Source of the DNA: Actinokineospora baliensis
Lineage (GTDB): Bacteria; Actinomycetota; Actinomycetes; Mycobacteriales; Pseudonocardiaceae
Length of the DNA stretch: 64,000 nt
NCBI RefSeq assembly: GCF_016907695.1
Contig: NZ_JAFBCK010000001.1
Coordinates: forward strand, 2,659,001 to 2,723,000
Direction of reading: 5' to 3'
Each line of letters begins with the position of its first letter. The stretch's first letter is position 1. This document shows positions 1 through 8,924 of the stretch, one piece after another. The translations under genes and the position numbers were made by a program. A model generated the notes under the pieces. It saw only the letters and a list, made by a program, of their open reading frames with translations, did not search any database and had not been told where the DNA came from.

Positions 1-930
1 GAGGCGATCACCCGGCTGGTGCGCGGCTACACCGAGGCCTACGTGCACCAGGTCCGCGAGTTCGCCTCCAAGTCCGGCGACGAGCTGTTCAGCCTGCGCC
101 TGGACAACACCGATGGCGCCATCAACCAGGTGCTGCTGCAGGCCAAGCTCGCGACCAGGGTCGCACTGCTCAACGAGACCACCAGCGTGCGCGACTTCGA
201 CCGAGTGTTCCGCGTCGGCCCCGGCGTGCGCGAGCTCGAAGACGAGGAGCGCGCCAAGGTCGAGGCCGCCTTCGAGAGCTACCTCGACACCATCCCCAGC
301 GGCAAGCGCGCCGCGAGCAGCCTCAGCTACAAGGTGAAGGACGTGGTGGGGCGCAGCGGGTTCGGCATCGGCTCCGCGGGTCTGCCCGCGTACAACGTGC
401 TGGTCGAAGGCCGTTCGCAGGCGCTGGAGAACGACGTCGTGCTGTCGATGAAGCAGGCCAACGTCGCCGCCCCCAGCCGGGTGGTCGACGACGAGGGCGT
501 CCGCTCGTACTTCCACCACCACGGCCACCGGACCGCGGTCTCGCAGCGCGCGCTGCAGGCGCACGCCGACCCGTGGCTCGGCTACACCGAGCTCGACGGC
601 ACCGGCTTCGTGGTCGCCGAGCTCTCGCCGTACGTCACCGACCTCGACTGGTCCGACCTCACCGAACCGGCCGACATCCTGCCGGTCGTGACCTACCTCG
701 GCCGGGCGAGCGCCAAGGCGCACTGCGTGTCGGACTCCGACTCCGAGCAGACCCTGGTCGACTTCCAGGTCGAGGAGGCCATCGCGGGGGCGATCGGCGA
801 CCGCGAGGGCCCGTTCGTCGACTCGGTGGTCGAGTTCGCGCACCGCTACGCCGAGCAGACCCGCCTCGACCACCGGCTCTTCGTGGAGGCCTTCCGCGGT
901 GGTGAGATCAAGGGCGTGGAATCCGTGTGA
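1..930 (+). CDS. DUF2252 family protein (5' end outside window)
   Basis: The reading frame is open to the first base of the window, so the N-terminus is missing; the GTG at 19 is probably internal. The visible 309 residues match the C-terminal two thirds of DUF2252 proteins, an uncharacterised family widespread in actinobacteria. Recognisable parts are VGRSGFGIGSAGLPAYNVLVEG, shown here only in its core GFGIGSAGLPAYNVL, then a lysine-containing LSMKQA strand, and the HGHRTAVSQRALQ and AKAHC segments. These are typical of the family, whose fold has been likened to protein kinases. No biochemical role is established. The next gene begins 51 bp downstream with its own strong RBS, so co-transcription is possible but not required. 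Confidence 0.8.
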   Translation, partial: EAITRLVRGYTEAYVHQVREFASKSGDELFSLRLDNTDGAINQVLLQAKLATRVALLNETTSVRDFDRVFRVGPGVRELEDEERAKVEAAFESYLDTIPSGKRAASSLSYKVKDVVGRSGFGIGSAGLPAYNVLVEGRSQALENDVVLSMKQANVAAPSRVVDDEGVRSYFHHHGHRTAVSQRALQAHADPWLGYTELDGTGFVVAELSPYVTDLDWSDLTEPADILPVVTYLGRASAKAHCVSDSDSEQTLVDFQVEEAIAGAIGDREGPFVDSVVEFAHRYAEQTRLDHRLFVEAFRGGEIKGVESV

Positions 931-981
931 CGCCGTAGCCGGATCGGGGTACGTAGCGCCGGGCGGAGACGAGGAGGATTC

Positions 982-2613
982 ATGCCTGATCTGCTGCTCG
1001 GTCCGGTGCTGCGGCACGTGGACTCGACTTCGGCGACGGTGTGGGTGGAGACCGACGCGGCCTGCGATGTCGCCATCGCGGGCCGCGTGGCCAGCACCTT
1101 CGAGGTGGCCGGGCACCACTACGCGCTGGTGGTGATCACCGACCTGGAGCCGGGGTCGGTCACCGAGTACGACGTGCGCCTCGACGGCGCCGTGCGCTGG
1201 CCAGAACCCGGCGACGACCTGCCGCCGAGCCGGATCCGGACGCTGCCCGACGGCGGCGACTCGGACTTCCTGCTGCTGTTCGGCTCCTGCCGCAAGCCCG
1301 AGAGCGACGACCCCAAGGAGCACGCGCTCTGGGGCACCGACGCGCTCGCCGCCTACGCGCTGCGCATGGCCACCCAGGAGGAGATCCGCTGGCCCGACTC
1401 GCTGGTGCTGCTCGGTGACCAGGTCTACGCCGACGAGACCAGCAAGGCGACCCAGGAGTGGATCAGGGGCAGGCGCGACACCAGCAGGCCGCCGGGCACC
1501 GAGGTCATCGACTTCACCGAGTACGTCCGGCTCTACCACGAGTCCTGGTCGACCCGGCTGGTGCGCTGGCTGTTCGCCACCGTCCCGGTGTCGATGATCT
1601 TCGACGACCACGACGTGCGTGACGACTGGAACACCTCGCAGACCTGGCGCGACGAGATCGAGCGCACCGACTGGTGGGCGGGCCGCGAACGCGCCGCCAT
1701 CGTCACGTACTGGATCTACCAGCACATCGGCAACCTCTCGCCTGCGGAACTGGCCGAGGACGAGACCTTCCGCAAGGTCACCGCCGCAGGCGGCGACGCG
1801 ACCCCGGTGCTCAGCGACTTCGCCGACGTGGCCACCCAGGAGTTCAACGGCCGCAAGGGCACCAGGTGGAGCTACCGGCGCGACTTCGGCAACGTGCGGC
1901 TGCTGGTCATCGACACCCGGTCCGGCCGCATCCTCAAGGACGGCCACCGGTCCATGGTCGGCGACGGCGAGTTCGAGTGGATCGAGGACAACGCCGACGG
2001 CGACTACGACCACCTGCTCATCGGCTCGTCGCTGCCCTGGCTCATGCCGCACGTGATCTCGCACGTGCAGTCCATGAACGAGGTCGCCTGCAGGCGCACC
2101 GACTGGCGCGGTCGGCTGGCGGAGAAGCTGCGCCAGGCCGCCGACCTGGAGCACTGGCCCTCGTTCCGCAAGTCCTCCGACCGGCTCACCCGGCTGATCC
2201 GGCGGATCGCCGAGGGCGACGCGGCCACCGTCTGCGTGCTCTCCGGCGACGTCCACCACGTCTACGCCGCCGAGGCCACCTTCGACCGCCCGGTCAACGC
2301 CCGGGTCTACCAGCTGACCTGCTCGCCGCTGCACAACGCCGTCGAGCGGTTCATGCGACCGCTGTTCCGGGTCGGGTGGTCGCGGACCCTCGCCGGGCTC
2401 CTGCGGCGGTGGATGTACCGGTCGCCCGAGATCGAGCCGCTGCCGGTGGACTGGCGCAAGGTGGCCGGACCGTACTTCGGCAACGCCGTGGCCACGCTGC
2501 GGGTGCGCGGCCGGGACGCGGATGTGGTGATCGAACAGGCGGGCGACGGCCCCGACGGGCCGTGGCTGCGGCCGCTGCCCAACGTCGCCCTCACGGCGGG
2601 GCGCCCGCGCTGA
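982..2613 (+). CDS. PhoD-like alkaline phosphatase / metallophosphatase
   Basis: 543 aa. It carries the metal-binding blocks of the PhoD-like superfamily in order: FGSCRKP (about residue 99), LGDQVYADE (about 146), IFDDHDVRDDWN (about 205) and LSGDVHH (about 418). The N-terminal 90 residues form the short beta domain usual in this family. I see no Tat or Sec signal, so this looks like a cytoplasmic phosphodiesterase/phosphatase rather than the exported PhoD of Bacillus. The ATG is preceded by GAGGAGG. The substrate cannot be told from sequence; phosphodiesters or phosphate monoesters are the family's known substrates. A Pst locus lies 16 kb away, but no PHO-like repeat precedes this gene. Confidence 0.85.
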   Translation: MPDLLLGPVLRHVDSTSATVWVETDAACDVAIAGRVASTFEVAGHHYALVVITDLEPGSVTEYDVRLDGAVRWPEPGDDLPPSRIRTLPDGGDSDFLLLFGSCRKPESDDPKEHALWGTDALAAYALRMATQEEIRWPDSLVLLGDQVYADETSKATQEWIRGRRDTSRPPGTEVIDFTEYVRLYHESWSTRLVRWLFATVPVSMIFDDHDVRDDWNTSQTWRDEIERTDWWAGRERAAIVTYWIYQHIGNLSPAELAEDETFRKVTAAGGDATPVLSDFADVATQEFNGRKGTRWSYRRDFGNVRLLVIDTRSGRILKDGHRSMVGDGEFEWIEDNADGDYDHLLIGSSLPWLMPHVISHVQSMNEVACRRTDWRGRLAEKLRQAADLEHWPSFRKSSDRLTRLIRRIAEGDAATVCVLSGDVHHVYAAEATFDRPVNARVYQLTCSPLHNAVERFMRPLFRVGWSRTLAGLLRRWMYRSPEIEPLPVDWRKVAGPYFGNAVATLRVRGRDADVVIEQAGDGPDGPWLRPLPNVALTAGRPR

Positions 2614-2642
2614 GCCGGGCGGTCGCTCCTAGACTTCCCGGT

Positions 2643-3698
2643 GTGGAATACCAGCTCACCGCCGATGTGAACCCGCCGTCGAACACCGACCTCGACCCGC
2701 TGCAGCGGCACGGTGTCGCCGCCCTGCTCGACGAGCAGTTGGACCTGCTGGCGGGCATCGAGGGGCCCGACGGCGTCGAGGTCGAGCCGCTGGACCACCG
2801 GGTCGTCGTGCACCCCACCGGGGCGGTCATCACCTGGGTGCTCGACGCGCCCGCGCTCTCGTTCGCCGAGGAGGCGGCCAGGCACGTGCTCACCGAGCTG
2901 CTGGCCACCAGCGAGCTGCTCGAGGGCTGGACGGTCGGCCGCTGCGAGGTCATCGCCTCCGACGACGACCTCGCCGCCGCGCTCGGCGAGGAGCGGCCCG
3001 AGCTGGAGGACGAGGACGACGACGGCGAGCTGACCGAGGAGGAGATCGCCGCGCTGCGCGACGAGCTGCTGGTCTCGGCAGACGCACTGCGCGCCTTCGG
3101 CCCCGAGGCGTTCGGCCACAACCCGGCCGACCCGGACTCGCCGGTCTCCGCCGAGGCCGCTCGCCTGGTCGCCGGTGCCCTGGTGCAGGCCATGGAGATC
3201 CTCACCGACGAGCTGTTCGCCGACGTGCAGGAACTGGAGGACGCCGAGGGCGCCGCCAGCGACGTCGAGGCGCTCAGCGTGCTCAACCAGCTCCCGCTGC
3301 GCTACGCCGAGCACTACGGCGCCCTGTTCGCCAAGCAGTTCCTGGTGGTCAGCGCGATCCTGGGCTACCGGCTGGCCCAGCCGGGCTGGACCCCGCCGCT
3401 GTGCACCGCCGAGGCGCTGGCCCTGCACGTGCTCAAGGCCGAGGCGGGCGTCCAGCTCGACCTGGCCGGTCTGCTCGACGAACTGCCGGTCAAGCAGATC
3501 TTCGCCGCCTTCGACGAGCACGCCTTCGCCGACCACGACCACGAGCGCCTCTACGACCTCGACGAGGAGACCGGCGAGGACGAGATCGACCTCCTGGGCA
3601 CCCCCGGCCTCGACATCGACGAGTGGTTCCTGCCCAAGGGCACCGACGTGCTGCACCCCTACCTGGCGGCGGAGCCCTCGGCCAGTCACGCCGAGTAG
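2643..3698 (+). CDS. Acidic conserved hypothetical protein
   Basis: A 351-aa protein starting at GTG 2643, 29 bp after the PhoD-like gene; the longer open frame upstream is only a shadow of that gene. The protein is strongly acidic, with a run of Asp/Glu near residue 120 (ELEDEDDDGELTEEE) and a mostly helical composition. It has no signal peptide, membrane segment or catalytic motif that I recognise. The C-terminal half holds LYDLDEETGEDEIDLLG and ends EWFLPKGTDVLHPYL. Spacing suggests it is translated from the same mRNA as the phosphatase. I do not recognise the family. Confidence 0.75.
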   Translation: MEYQLTADVNPPSNTDLDPLQRHGVAALLDEQLDLLAGIEGPDGVEVEPLDHRVVVHPTGAVITWVLDAPALSFAEEAARHVLTELLATSELLEGWTVGRCEVIASDDDLAAALGEERPELEDEDDDGELTEEEIAALRDELLVSADALRAFGPEAFGHNPADPDSPVSAEAARLVAGALVQAMEILTDELFADVQELEDAEGAASDVEALSVLNQLPLRYAEHYGALFAKQFLVVSAILGYRLAQPGWTPPLCTAEALALHVLKAEAGVQLDLAGLLDELPVKQIFAAFDEHAFADHDHERLYDLDEETGEDEIDLLGTPGLDIDEWFLPKGTDVLHPYLAAEPSASHAE

Positions 3699-3753
3699 TC
3701 CCACCCTCCGGACGCCGTTGACCAGCCACCCCCCGGCTGGTCGACTGATCGCC

Positions 3754-4248
3754 GTGCGTCCCTCACCGGTCACCGCGGGTACCGAACCGGCCCGCGTCAC
3801 CCTCACCGTCCACGTGACCGCCGAGGCCGACCGCATCCCGGAACTGACCGCGGGCCTGGTCAACGCGCTCACCACGCTGGGCCGCGACGAGCTCGCCGTG
3901 ACGGTCGACGGGCCGGTCGCCCCGGTGGTCTCGCTGCCCCGCCGCAGCGCCCCGCTGGTCGTGCAGGCCGACGCCAGGCGCGTCCTGTGGCAGGGCCGCG
4001 AGGTGGTCCTCACCCGGCTGGAGTTCGACCTGCTGCTCTACCTGGCGACCCACCCGAGCCGGGTGCACCGCCGGCGGGCGCTGATGACCCAGGTCTGGCG
4101 GACGACCTACGTCAGCGAACGCACCGTCGACGTCCACGTGCGGCGGCTGCGCGGGAAGATCGGCTTGGGCGAGGACCTGATCCGGACCGTGCGCGGCGTC
4201 GGCTACCAGTTCGCCGACGCCGGGCTCGTCGCGGTGGAGCGCGGTTAG
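3754..4248 (+). CDS. Winged-helix DNA-binding protein (OmpR/PhoB C-terminal type)
   Basis: 164 aa from GTG 3754. Residues about 70-160 form a canonical Trans_reg_C winged helix: the strand VVLTRLEFDLLLYLATH, the recognition region YVSERTVDVHVRRLRGKIG and the closing RTVRGVGYQF wing. The N-terminal 65 residues are not a receiver domain (no phospho-acceptor Asp pattern), so it is not a two-component response regulator. Such orphan winged helices are common single-domain regulators in actinomycetes. It could bind promoters near by, but nothing in the sequence says which. The 3' end is only 4 bp from the convergent DUF3467 gene. Confidence 0.8.
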   Translation: MRPSPVTAGTEPARVTLTVHVTAEADRIPELTAGLVNALTTLGRDELAVTVDGPVAPVVSLPRRSAPLVVQADARRVLWQGREVVLTRLEFDLLLYLATHPSRVHRRRALMTQVWRTTYVSERTVDVHVRRLRGKIGLGEDLIRTVRGVGYQFADAGLVAVERG

Positions 4249-4252
4249 TCCG

Positions 4253-4552
4253 CTACTGGCCCTGCTTGCGCCCGGTCTCCTCTTCCCACTTCGACAGCTG
4301 CTGCTCCAGCGCCTTCATGATCTCGAAGACCTGCGACGGCGGGATCCGCACGCGCGAGACGATCCGGGCCGGGGTGGCGATGAAGGCGGCGCCGTTGTCG
4401 TCCTGGCTGGGGTGGTTGGGGCCGACGACGGTGGCGAAGTCCAGCACGAAGGACTCCTTGTCGTGCCAGACCACGGCGAACGAGGCGTAGTGGCCGACCT
4501 CCTGCTCCGGGGGCAGGTTGACCATGAAGCGGGCGTCGAGCGGCTGGTTCAT
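4253..4552 (-). CDS. DUF3467 family protein
   Basis: 99 aa, ATG start. The sequence matches the small DUF3467 family: an N-terminal LPPEQEVGHYASFAVVWHD-like strand, FVLDFA, then ARIVSRVRIPPSQVFEIMKAL and a short helical tail rich in Glu and Gln. Family members are cytoplasmic proteins of unknown function found in many bacteria. It stands between two regulators, in tail-to-tail contact with the winged-helix gene and 33 bp downstream of the GlxA-type gene, and could be the distal gene of the latter's transcript. Confidence 0.75.
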   Translation of the reverse strand: MNQPLDARFMVNLPPEQEVGHYASFAVVWHDKESFVLDFATVVGPNHPSQDDNGAAFIATPARIVSRVRIPPSQVFEIMKALEQQLSKWEEETGRKQGQ

Positions 4553-4585
4553 CTGGCGATCCTCCCGGGGTGCGTGGCCCCGATG

Positions 4586-5521
4586 CTAACCACGTTCGTG
4601 GAAAGCGCGGCGGTAGGCCGAAGGGGAGGTGCGCATCGCCCTGGTGAAGTGGTGCCGGTAGGTCACCGGCGACTCGAACCCGACGGCGGCGGCGATCTCC
4701 GGGATCGGGTGTCCGCCGGTCTCCAGCAGCGCCAGGCTGGCCTGCACCCGCTGGGTGATCAACCAGCGGATCGGGCTGGTGCCGGTGGCCTGCTTGAACC
4801 GGCGCAGGTAGGTGCGCGGCGACAGGTGCGACCGGCGGGCCAGCGACTCGACGGTGATCGGTTCGGCCAGGTTCGCCAGCGCCCAGGTCATGCTGTCGGC
4901 CACCGCGTCCACCGACACCGCGGGCACCGGTGCCTCGATGAACTGCGCCTGCCCGCCGTCGCGGTGCGGGGCGACCACCAGTCGGCGGGCGACGGCGTTG
5001 GCGACGGTGGCGCCGTGGTCGGTGCGCACCAGGTGCACGCACAGGTCGATGCCCGCCGCGCTCCCCGCGCTGGTGAGGATGTCGCCGTCATCGACGTAGA
5101 GCACTTCGGCGTCCACCTCCACCCGCGGGTGGCGTTCGGCGAGCAGCGGTGCGTAGCGCCAGTGCGTCGCCGCGCGCCGACCGTCCAGCAGGCCCGCGGC
5201 GGCGAGCGCGAACGCGCCGCTGCAGATGGAGACCAGGCGCGCGCCGCGGGAGTGGGCCGATCGCAGCGCCGCGACCACCGGCTCCGGCACCGGGGCGCGC
5301 ACGTCGGAGACACCGGGGACGATCACCGTGTCGGCCGCCGCGAGGGCCGTCAGGTCGTTCTCCGCGTGCATCGTCGCGCCGCCGACCACCCGCACCGGGC
5401 CGTCCGCGCAGATCAGCAGCCGGTACCAGTCGATGTCGAGTTCGGGCCGGTGCAGGCCGAAGACCTCGGTCACGATGCCGAGTTCGAACGGTGACATGCC
5501 GTCGTAGGCCAAGACGCTCAC
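4586..5521 (-). CDS. GlxA/FtrA-type transcriptional regulator (DJ-1/PfpI + AraC)
   Basis: 311 aa, GTG start. Residues about 1-170 are a DJ-1/PfpI class I amidotransferase-like domain, with a nucleophile-elbow Cys in VSICSGAFALAAAGLLDGR. Residues about 205-305 are a tandem helix-turn-helix of AraC type, including ITVESLARRSHLSPRTYLRRF, GTSPIRWL and VGFESPVTYRHHF. This is the standard two-domain build of the GlxA regulators, which usually activate an adjacent operon in response to a small molecule. The rhodanese gene starts 81 bp away on the opposite strand and is the obvious candidate target. Confidence 0.9.
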   Translation of the reverse strand: MSVLAYDGMSPFELGIVTEVFGLHRPELDIDWYRLLICADGPVRVVGGATMHAENDLTALAAADTVIVPGVSDVRAPVPEPVVAALRSAHSRGARLVSICSGAFALAAAGLLDGRRAATHWRYAPLLAERHPRVEVDAEVLYVDDGDILTSAGSAAGIDLCVHLVRTDHGATVANAVARRLVVAPHRDGGQAQFIEAPVPAVSVDAVADSMTWALANLAEPITVESLARRSHLSPRTYLRRFKQATGTSPIRWLITQRVQASLALLETGGHPIPEIAAAVGFESPVTYRHHFTRAMRTSPSAYRRAFHERG

Positions 5522-5601
5522 GGTGTGGATGGCGAGATATTAGCGCATGGCGGCGTTGGCGCCACTTCCTCGACGTCCGGCCTGGCCGCAGGATCACAGC
5601 C

Positions 5602-6003
5602 ATGGACGCCATCACCCACTTCAGCACCCGCCTCACCTTCGAGACCGACGCCAGCGACGTGCACGCCGCCATGGGCACCGGGGCGCTGACCCTGGTCGAC
5701 ACCCGCTCCACCGAGGCGTGGGCGCAGGGCCACGTGCTCGGCGCGATCCACCTGCCGACCCGCGACATCGCCGCCCGCGCGGCCGAGGTCGTGCCCGAGG
5801 GCGCCGCGGTCGTCACCTACTGCTGGGGTCCTGGGTGTAACGGGGCGACCAAGGCCGCCCTGGAGTTCGCCAAGCTCGGCTACTCGGTGCGCGAGATGCT
5901 CGGCGGCTTCGAGTACTGGGCCCGCGAGGGGTTCCCGGTCGAGGGCCGCTCGGTGCCGGTCGACCCGCTCACCACGGTGGTCACCGGCGGCTGCGGCTGC
6001 TGA
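5602..6003 (+). CDS. Single-domain rhodanese-like sulfurtransferase
   Basis: 133 aa, ATG at 5602. It has one rhodanese fold: LVDTRSTEAWAQGHVLGAIHLP for the CH2A-like strand and loop, and the active-site loop CWGPGCNGATKAA, with two Cys in the loop. The C-terminus ends in a GGCGC tail with two more Cys. Rhodaneses move sulfane sulfur from thiosulfate or persulfides to acceptors. The CWGPGCN loop is shared by actinobacterial and proteobacterial rhodaneses found next to GlxA-type regulators, as here, which suggests regulated expression. The physiological sulfur donor is unknown. Confidence 0.85.
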   Translation: MDAITHFSTRLTFETDASDVHAAMGTGALTLVDTRSTEAWAQGHVLGAIHLPTRDIAARAAEVVPEGAAVVTYCWGPGCNGATKAALEFAKLGYSVREMLGGFEYWAREGFPVEGRSVPVDPLTTVVTGGCGC

Positions 6004-6118
6004 CACTCCACAGTGGACGCGTTGGGCCCAATGGCCCAACGCGCACCGGAAACCGTTTCACGCCCCGACGGCCAGGGTATCTACCCGGCATCACGCGATG
6101 TCCGGGAAGGAGAACCCG

Positions 6119-6742
6119 ATGTCAACAGGCGCGATCATCGGCATCGTCGTCGCGGTCGTCGTTGTAGTTGCCCTGGTAGCGGTGGCACTGCGCGCCCAAG
6201 CGCGCAGCAAGCACCTGCGGGAGCGGTTCGGCGGGGAGTACGAGCGCGCGGTGCACGCCAGCTCCAAGCGCGAAGCCGAGCGCGAGCTGCTGCAGCGCGA
6301 ACGCCGCCACGCCGAGCTCGACATCCAGCCGCTGTCAGCGGCCGAGCGGGAGAGCTACACGGCGCGCTGGTCGTTGGTGCAGGCCAAGTTCGTCGACCAG
6401 CCGGGTGCCGCCGTCGAGGAGGCCGACCAGCTGGTCAGCGCCGTGATGGCCAAGCGCGGCTACCCCGTCGACGGCGACCAGGACCAGCGCGTCGCCGACC
6501 TGTCGGTCCGCCACTCGTCCACTGTGGAGCACTACCGGCTGGCCCGTTCGGTGCGCGGCAAGCACACCGGCGACGGTGACGCCTCGACCGAGGAGCTGCG
6601 CGAGGCGATCGTGCGCTACCGCGCGCTGTTCGACGAGCTGCTCGCCGACGGCGCCGATGAGTCCCGTGTAGACGGTCAGGCCGACGGGCGGGCGCACCAC
6701 GCACCCCGGCGCGACACCGCCACCCGCCCGGCCACCCAGTGA
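6119..6742 (+). CDS. Small membrane-anchored protein, first of a paralogous pair
   Basis: 207 aa. An in-frame ATG exists at 6098, but GGAAGGAG lies just upstream of the ATG at 6119, so I choose that start. One N-terminal membrane segment (residues about 5-28, GIVVAVVVVVALVAVAL) is followed by a basic, helical cytoplasmic region. The core from about residue 75 contains YTARWSLVQAKFVDQPGAAV and ADQLVSAVMAKRGYP, and it ends with an arm like ELREAIVRYRALFDELL. The same core recurs in the next gene. The function is not known; the pattern is common in actinobacterial genomes. Confidence 0.75.
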   Translation: MSTGAIIGIVVAVVVVVALVAVALRAQARSKHLRERFGGEYERAVHASSKREAERELLQRERRHAELDIQPLSAAERESYTARWSLVQAKFVDQPGAAVEEADQLVSAVMAKRGYPVDGDQDQRVADLSVRHSSTVEHYRLARSVRGKHTGDGDASTEELREAIVRYRALFDELLADGADESRVDGQADGRAHHAPRRDTATRPATQ

Positions 6743-6783
6743 CCCGAGCGAGCCAACCCCCAGTCCCCACGGAAGGCCCAGTC

Positions 6784-7395
6784 GTGACCAAGCCGCAAGA
6801 CGACCGCAGGCTGCAGACCGAGGACCTGCTCGTCGCCCCCGACAACGACCCCGCCACCAACTCGCCCTACCACGACACCACCCACGACTCGGGCTACCAC
6901 GACAGCGGCACCGCCCGGACCGACCAGGACACCGCGCCCGCCGCCGACGAGCCGTTCGACCAGGACCGCGACGTGGACCGGCAGCCGGTGGACCAGGAAC
7001 CCGCGGACCAGGAGCCCAGAGGCGCCGACCCCGACTACACCGAGAACGCGCCGACCGAGGCGATCCCGGAGCAGCAGGTCGTCCGCGAGTCCGGTGTCCC
7101 GGTCGCGACCGACGCCGAGGAGCCCGCCGCGCAGCTGTTCACCGAGGCGGAGGTCGAGCGCTTCCGCGAGCAGTGGCAGGCGATCCAGGGCACCTTCGTC
7201 GACGACCCGCGCGACGCCGTGCGCGGTGCCGACCACCTGGTGGCCGAGGTGATGCAGGTGCTGGCGGCGACCTTCACCGAGCACAAGCGCGGCCTCGAGG
7301 AGCAGTGGCAGCACGGCGAGGACGCGCAGACCGAAGACCTGCGCCAGGCGCTGCGCCGCTACCGGTCGTTCTTCAACCAACTGCTGCACACCTGA
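6784..7395 (+). CDS. Soluble paralogue of the preceding protein
   Basis: 203 aa, GTG at 6784 with GGAAGG 8 bp before it; the start at 6739 lacks an RBS. The N-terminal 110 residues are low-complexity, rich in Asp, Pro, Gln and Thr, and probably disordered. The C-terminal 85 residues align with the core of the upstream protein: FREQWQAIQGTFVDDPRDAV, ADHLVAEVMQVLAATF, and LRQALRRYRSFFNQLL at the end. It lacks the membrane anchor of its neighbour. The 41-bp gap and shared domain point to tandem duplication followed by exchange of the N-terminal module. Confidence 0.75.
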   Translation: MTKPQDDRRLQTEDLLVAPDNDPATNSPYHDTTHDSGYHDSGTARTDQDTAPAADEPFDQDRDVDRQPVDQEPADQEPRGADPDYTENAPTEAIPEQQVVRESGVPVATDAEEPAAQLFTEAEVERFREQWQAIQGTFVDDPRDAVRGADHLVAEVMQVLAATFTEHKRGLEEQWQHGEDAQTEDLRQALRRYRSFFNQLLHT

Positions 7396-7477
7396 GCTGT
7401 TCCGAGGTCCCCGCGTCCGGCACACTTGCTGGTCGCGGGGATTTCGGCGTCCCCGGAGGTGGACGGAGGCGTTCGGT

Positions 7478-8005
7478 TTGGGCGGGTACGCACTGTTCGA
7501 CACGGCGATCGGCCGCTGCGGCGTCGCCTGGGGCGACAACGGGATCACCGCGGTCCAACTCCCCGAGCGCACCGAGGCCGCGACCGTCGCCCGCCTTGGC
7601 CGCTACGGCAGCGCCGCCGAACCACCCGCCGCCGTGACCGCCGCGATCACCCGGATGACCGCCCTGCTGCGCGGCGACCACGACGACCTCACCGACATCG
7701 CCGTCGACCCCGAGGGCATCCCCGAGTTCGACGGCCGGGTCTACGCGATCGCCCGCGCGATCCCGCCGGGCGAGACCCTCACCTACGGCGAGGTCGCCAC
7801 CCGCCTCGGCCTCCCCGGTTCGGCCCAAGCGGTCGGCCAAGCCCTGGGCAGGAACCCGTACCCGATCGTCGTCCCCTGCCACCGGGTGCTGGGCGCGAAC
7901 GGCAGGGTCGGCGGTTTCTCGGCGGGCGACGGCGCGGTGACCAAGCTGCGCATCCTGGGCATCGAGGGCGCCGCCCCCGGCGGTCAACCGTCCCTCTTCG
8001 ACTGA
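7478..8005 (+). CDS. ogt: Methylated-DNA--[protein]-cysteine S-methyltransferase
   Basis: 175 aa, TTG start preceded by GGAGG-like purines at 7455-7467. The active-site motif PCHR is intact (Cys134) inside the conserved NPYPIVVPCHRVLGANG segment, followed by GGFSAGDGAVTKLRIL. The winged-helix part, with GETLTYGEVATRLGLPGSAQAVG, is also complete. The enzyme removes alkyl groups from O6-alkylguanine in DNA in a suicidal transfer to Cys134. Length is normal for the Ogt/MGMT family. The downstream HTH gene starts 1 bp after the stop codon, so the two are probably co-transcribed. Confidence 0.92.
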   Translation: MGGYALFDTAIGRCGVAWGDNGITAVQLPERTEAATVARLGRYGSAAEPPAAVTAAITRMTALLRGDHDDLTDIAVDPEGIPEFDGRVYAIARAIPPGETLTYGEVATRLGLPGSAQAVGQALGRNPYPIVVPCHRVLGANGRVGGFSAGDGAVTKLRILGIEGAAPGGQPSLFD

Positions 8006-8006
8006 G

Positions 8007-8921
8007 ATGACCGACCAAGCCCGACTGCGGGAGGCCCTGGCGACGGGGCCGTTCAGCCTCGCTTTGCGCTTGGCGTTGCGGGCCAGCGGGCTCAGCCTGG
8101 ACCGGGTGCAGTACCGGCTGCGCGAGCGCGACGTCCCGATCAGCAAGACCGCGTTGAGCAACTGGCAGAGCGGCCGCACCCGTCCCGAGCGCCCGGAGTC
8201 GTTGCGCGCCTTGGCAGTCCTGGAGGACGTCCTCGGTCTGCCGGAGGCCGCGCTGTCGGCGTTGCTCGGCCCGCCGCGCCCCCGGGGCCGGTGGTTGACC
8301 AGGGCGCCGAACGACATGCGGGCCGACCAGGCCTGGGCCCGACCCGACGGTCTCCTGCGCACCCTCGACAGCCTCGGCACGACGTTGTCCGCCGTCGACC
8401 GCTTGTCCAAGGTGGCCTTGCAGATCACCGGCGACGTCGGACCCGACCGGGTGCTGCGCCGCATCGAACACCTCGTCGTCCTGCGCGCCGAACACGAGGG
8501 CGTCGACCGCTACACCGTCGCCTACCGCAGCGACCTCGGACCGCCCGAGATCACCGAGACCATGGGCTGCCGACCGGGACGCCGCCGCGGCGACCGGGAA
8601 ACCGGGTTCTCCACCTTCGAGTTGCTGCTCGACCGCGGCCTGGCGGCCGGTGAGCTGGTCACCCTGCGGTACACGATCACGCCGGGCTCACCCGAGGTCT
8701 ACCACTCGCAGCGGCTCGGCGCCTCGACCCGGGTGTTCGGGGTGCAGGTCCAGTTCCACGCGGAAGCATTGCCCGTCCGCGTGTACCGCCGCTTCCAGTC
8801 CTCCGTGAGCGAGACCGGCTCCGCGGAGGTCGACGTCCGACTCGGCACGACCCGCACCGCCCAGTACGCCGCGACCGACCCGCCGCCGGGGATCTACCGC
8901 ATCGGCTGGGACTGGGACTAG
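8007..8921 (+). CDS. Helix-turn-helix protein with C-terminal sensor-like domain
   Basis: 304 aa, ATG. Residues about 15-75 hold an XRE-like helix-turn-helix (LALRASGLSLDRVQYRLRER and ISKTALSNWQSGRTRPE). The C-terminal 190 residues form a beta-rich region I do not recognise, containing VYHSQRLGASTRVFGVQVQF and ending GIYRIGWDWD. Proteins of this layout are frequent, uncharacterised regulators in actinomycetes. It is nearly contiguous with ogt, but whether it regulates DNA repair is unknown. Its 3' end is 4 bp from the convergent FadR-type regulator. Confidence 0.7.
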   Translation: MTDQARLREALATGPFSLALRLALRASGLSLDRVQYRLRERDVPISKTALSNWQSGRTRPERPESLRALAVLEDVLGLPEAALSALLGPPRPRGRWLTRAPNDMRADQAWARPDGLLRTLDSLGTTLSAVDRLSKVALQITGDVGPDRVLRRIEHLVVLRAEHEGVDRYTVAYRSDLGPPEITETMGCRPGRRRGDRETGFSTFELLLDRGLAAGELVTLRYTITPGSPEVYHSQRLGASTRVFGVQVQFHAEALPVRVYRRFQSSVSETGSAEVDVRLGTTRTAQYAATDPPPGIYRIGWDWD

Positions 8922-8924
8922 CGA

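Noticed and set aside
2307..4013. Long minus-strand open frame of 568 codons opposite the acidic hypothetical protein
   Set aside because: Low-complexity Gly/Val/Leu/Arg translation typical of the opposite strand of a GC-rich gene; no RBS and no family resemblance. The plus-strand frames have good codon bias.
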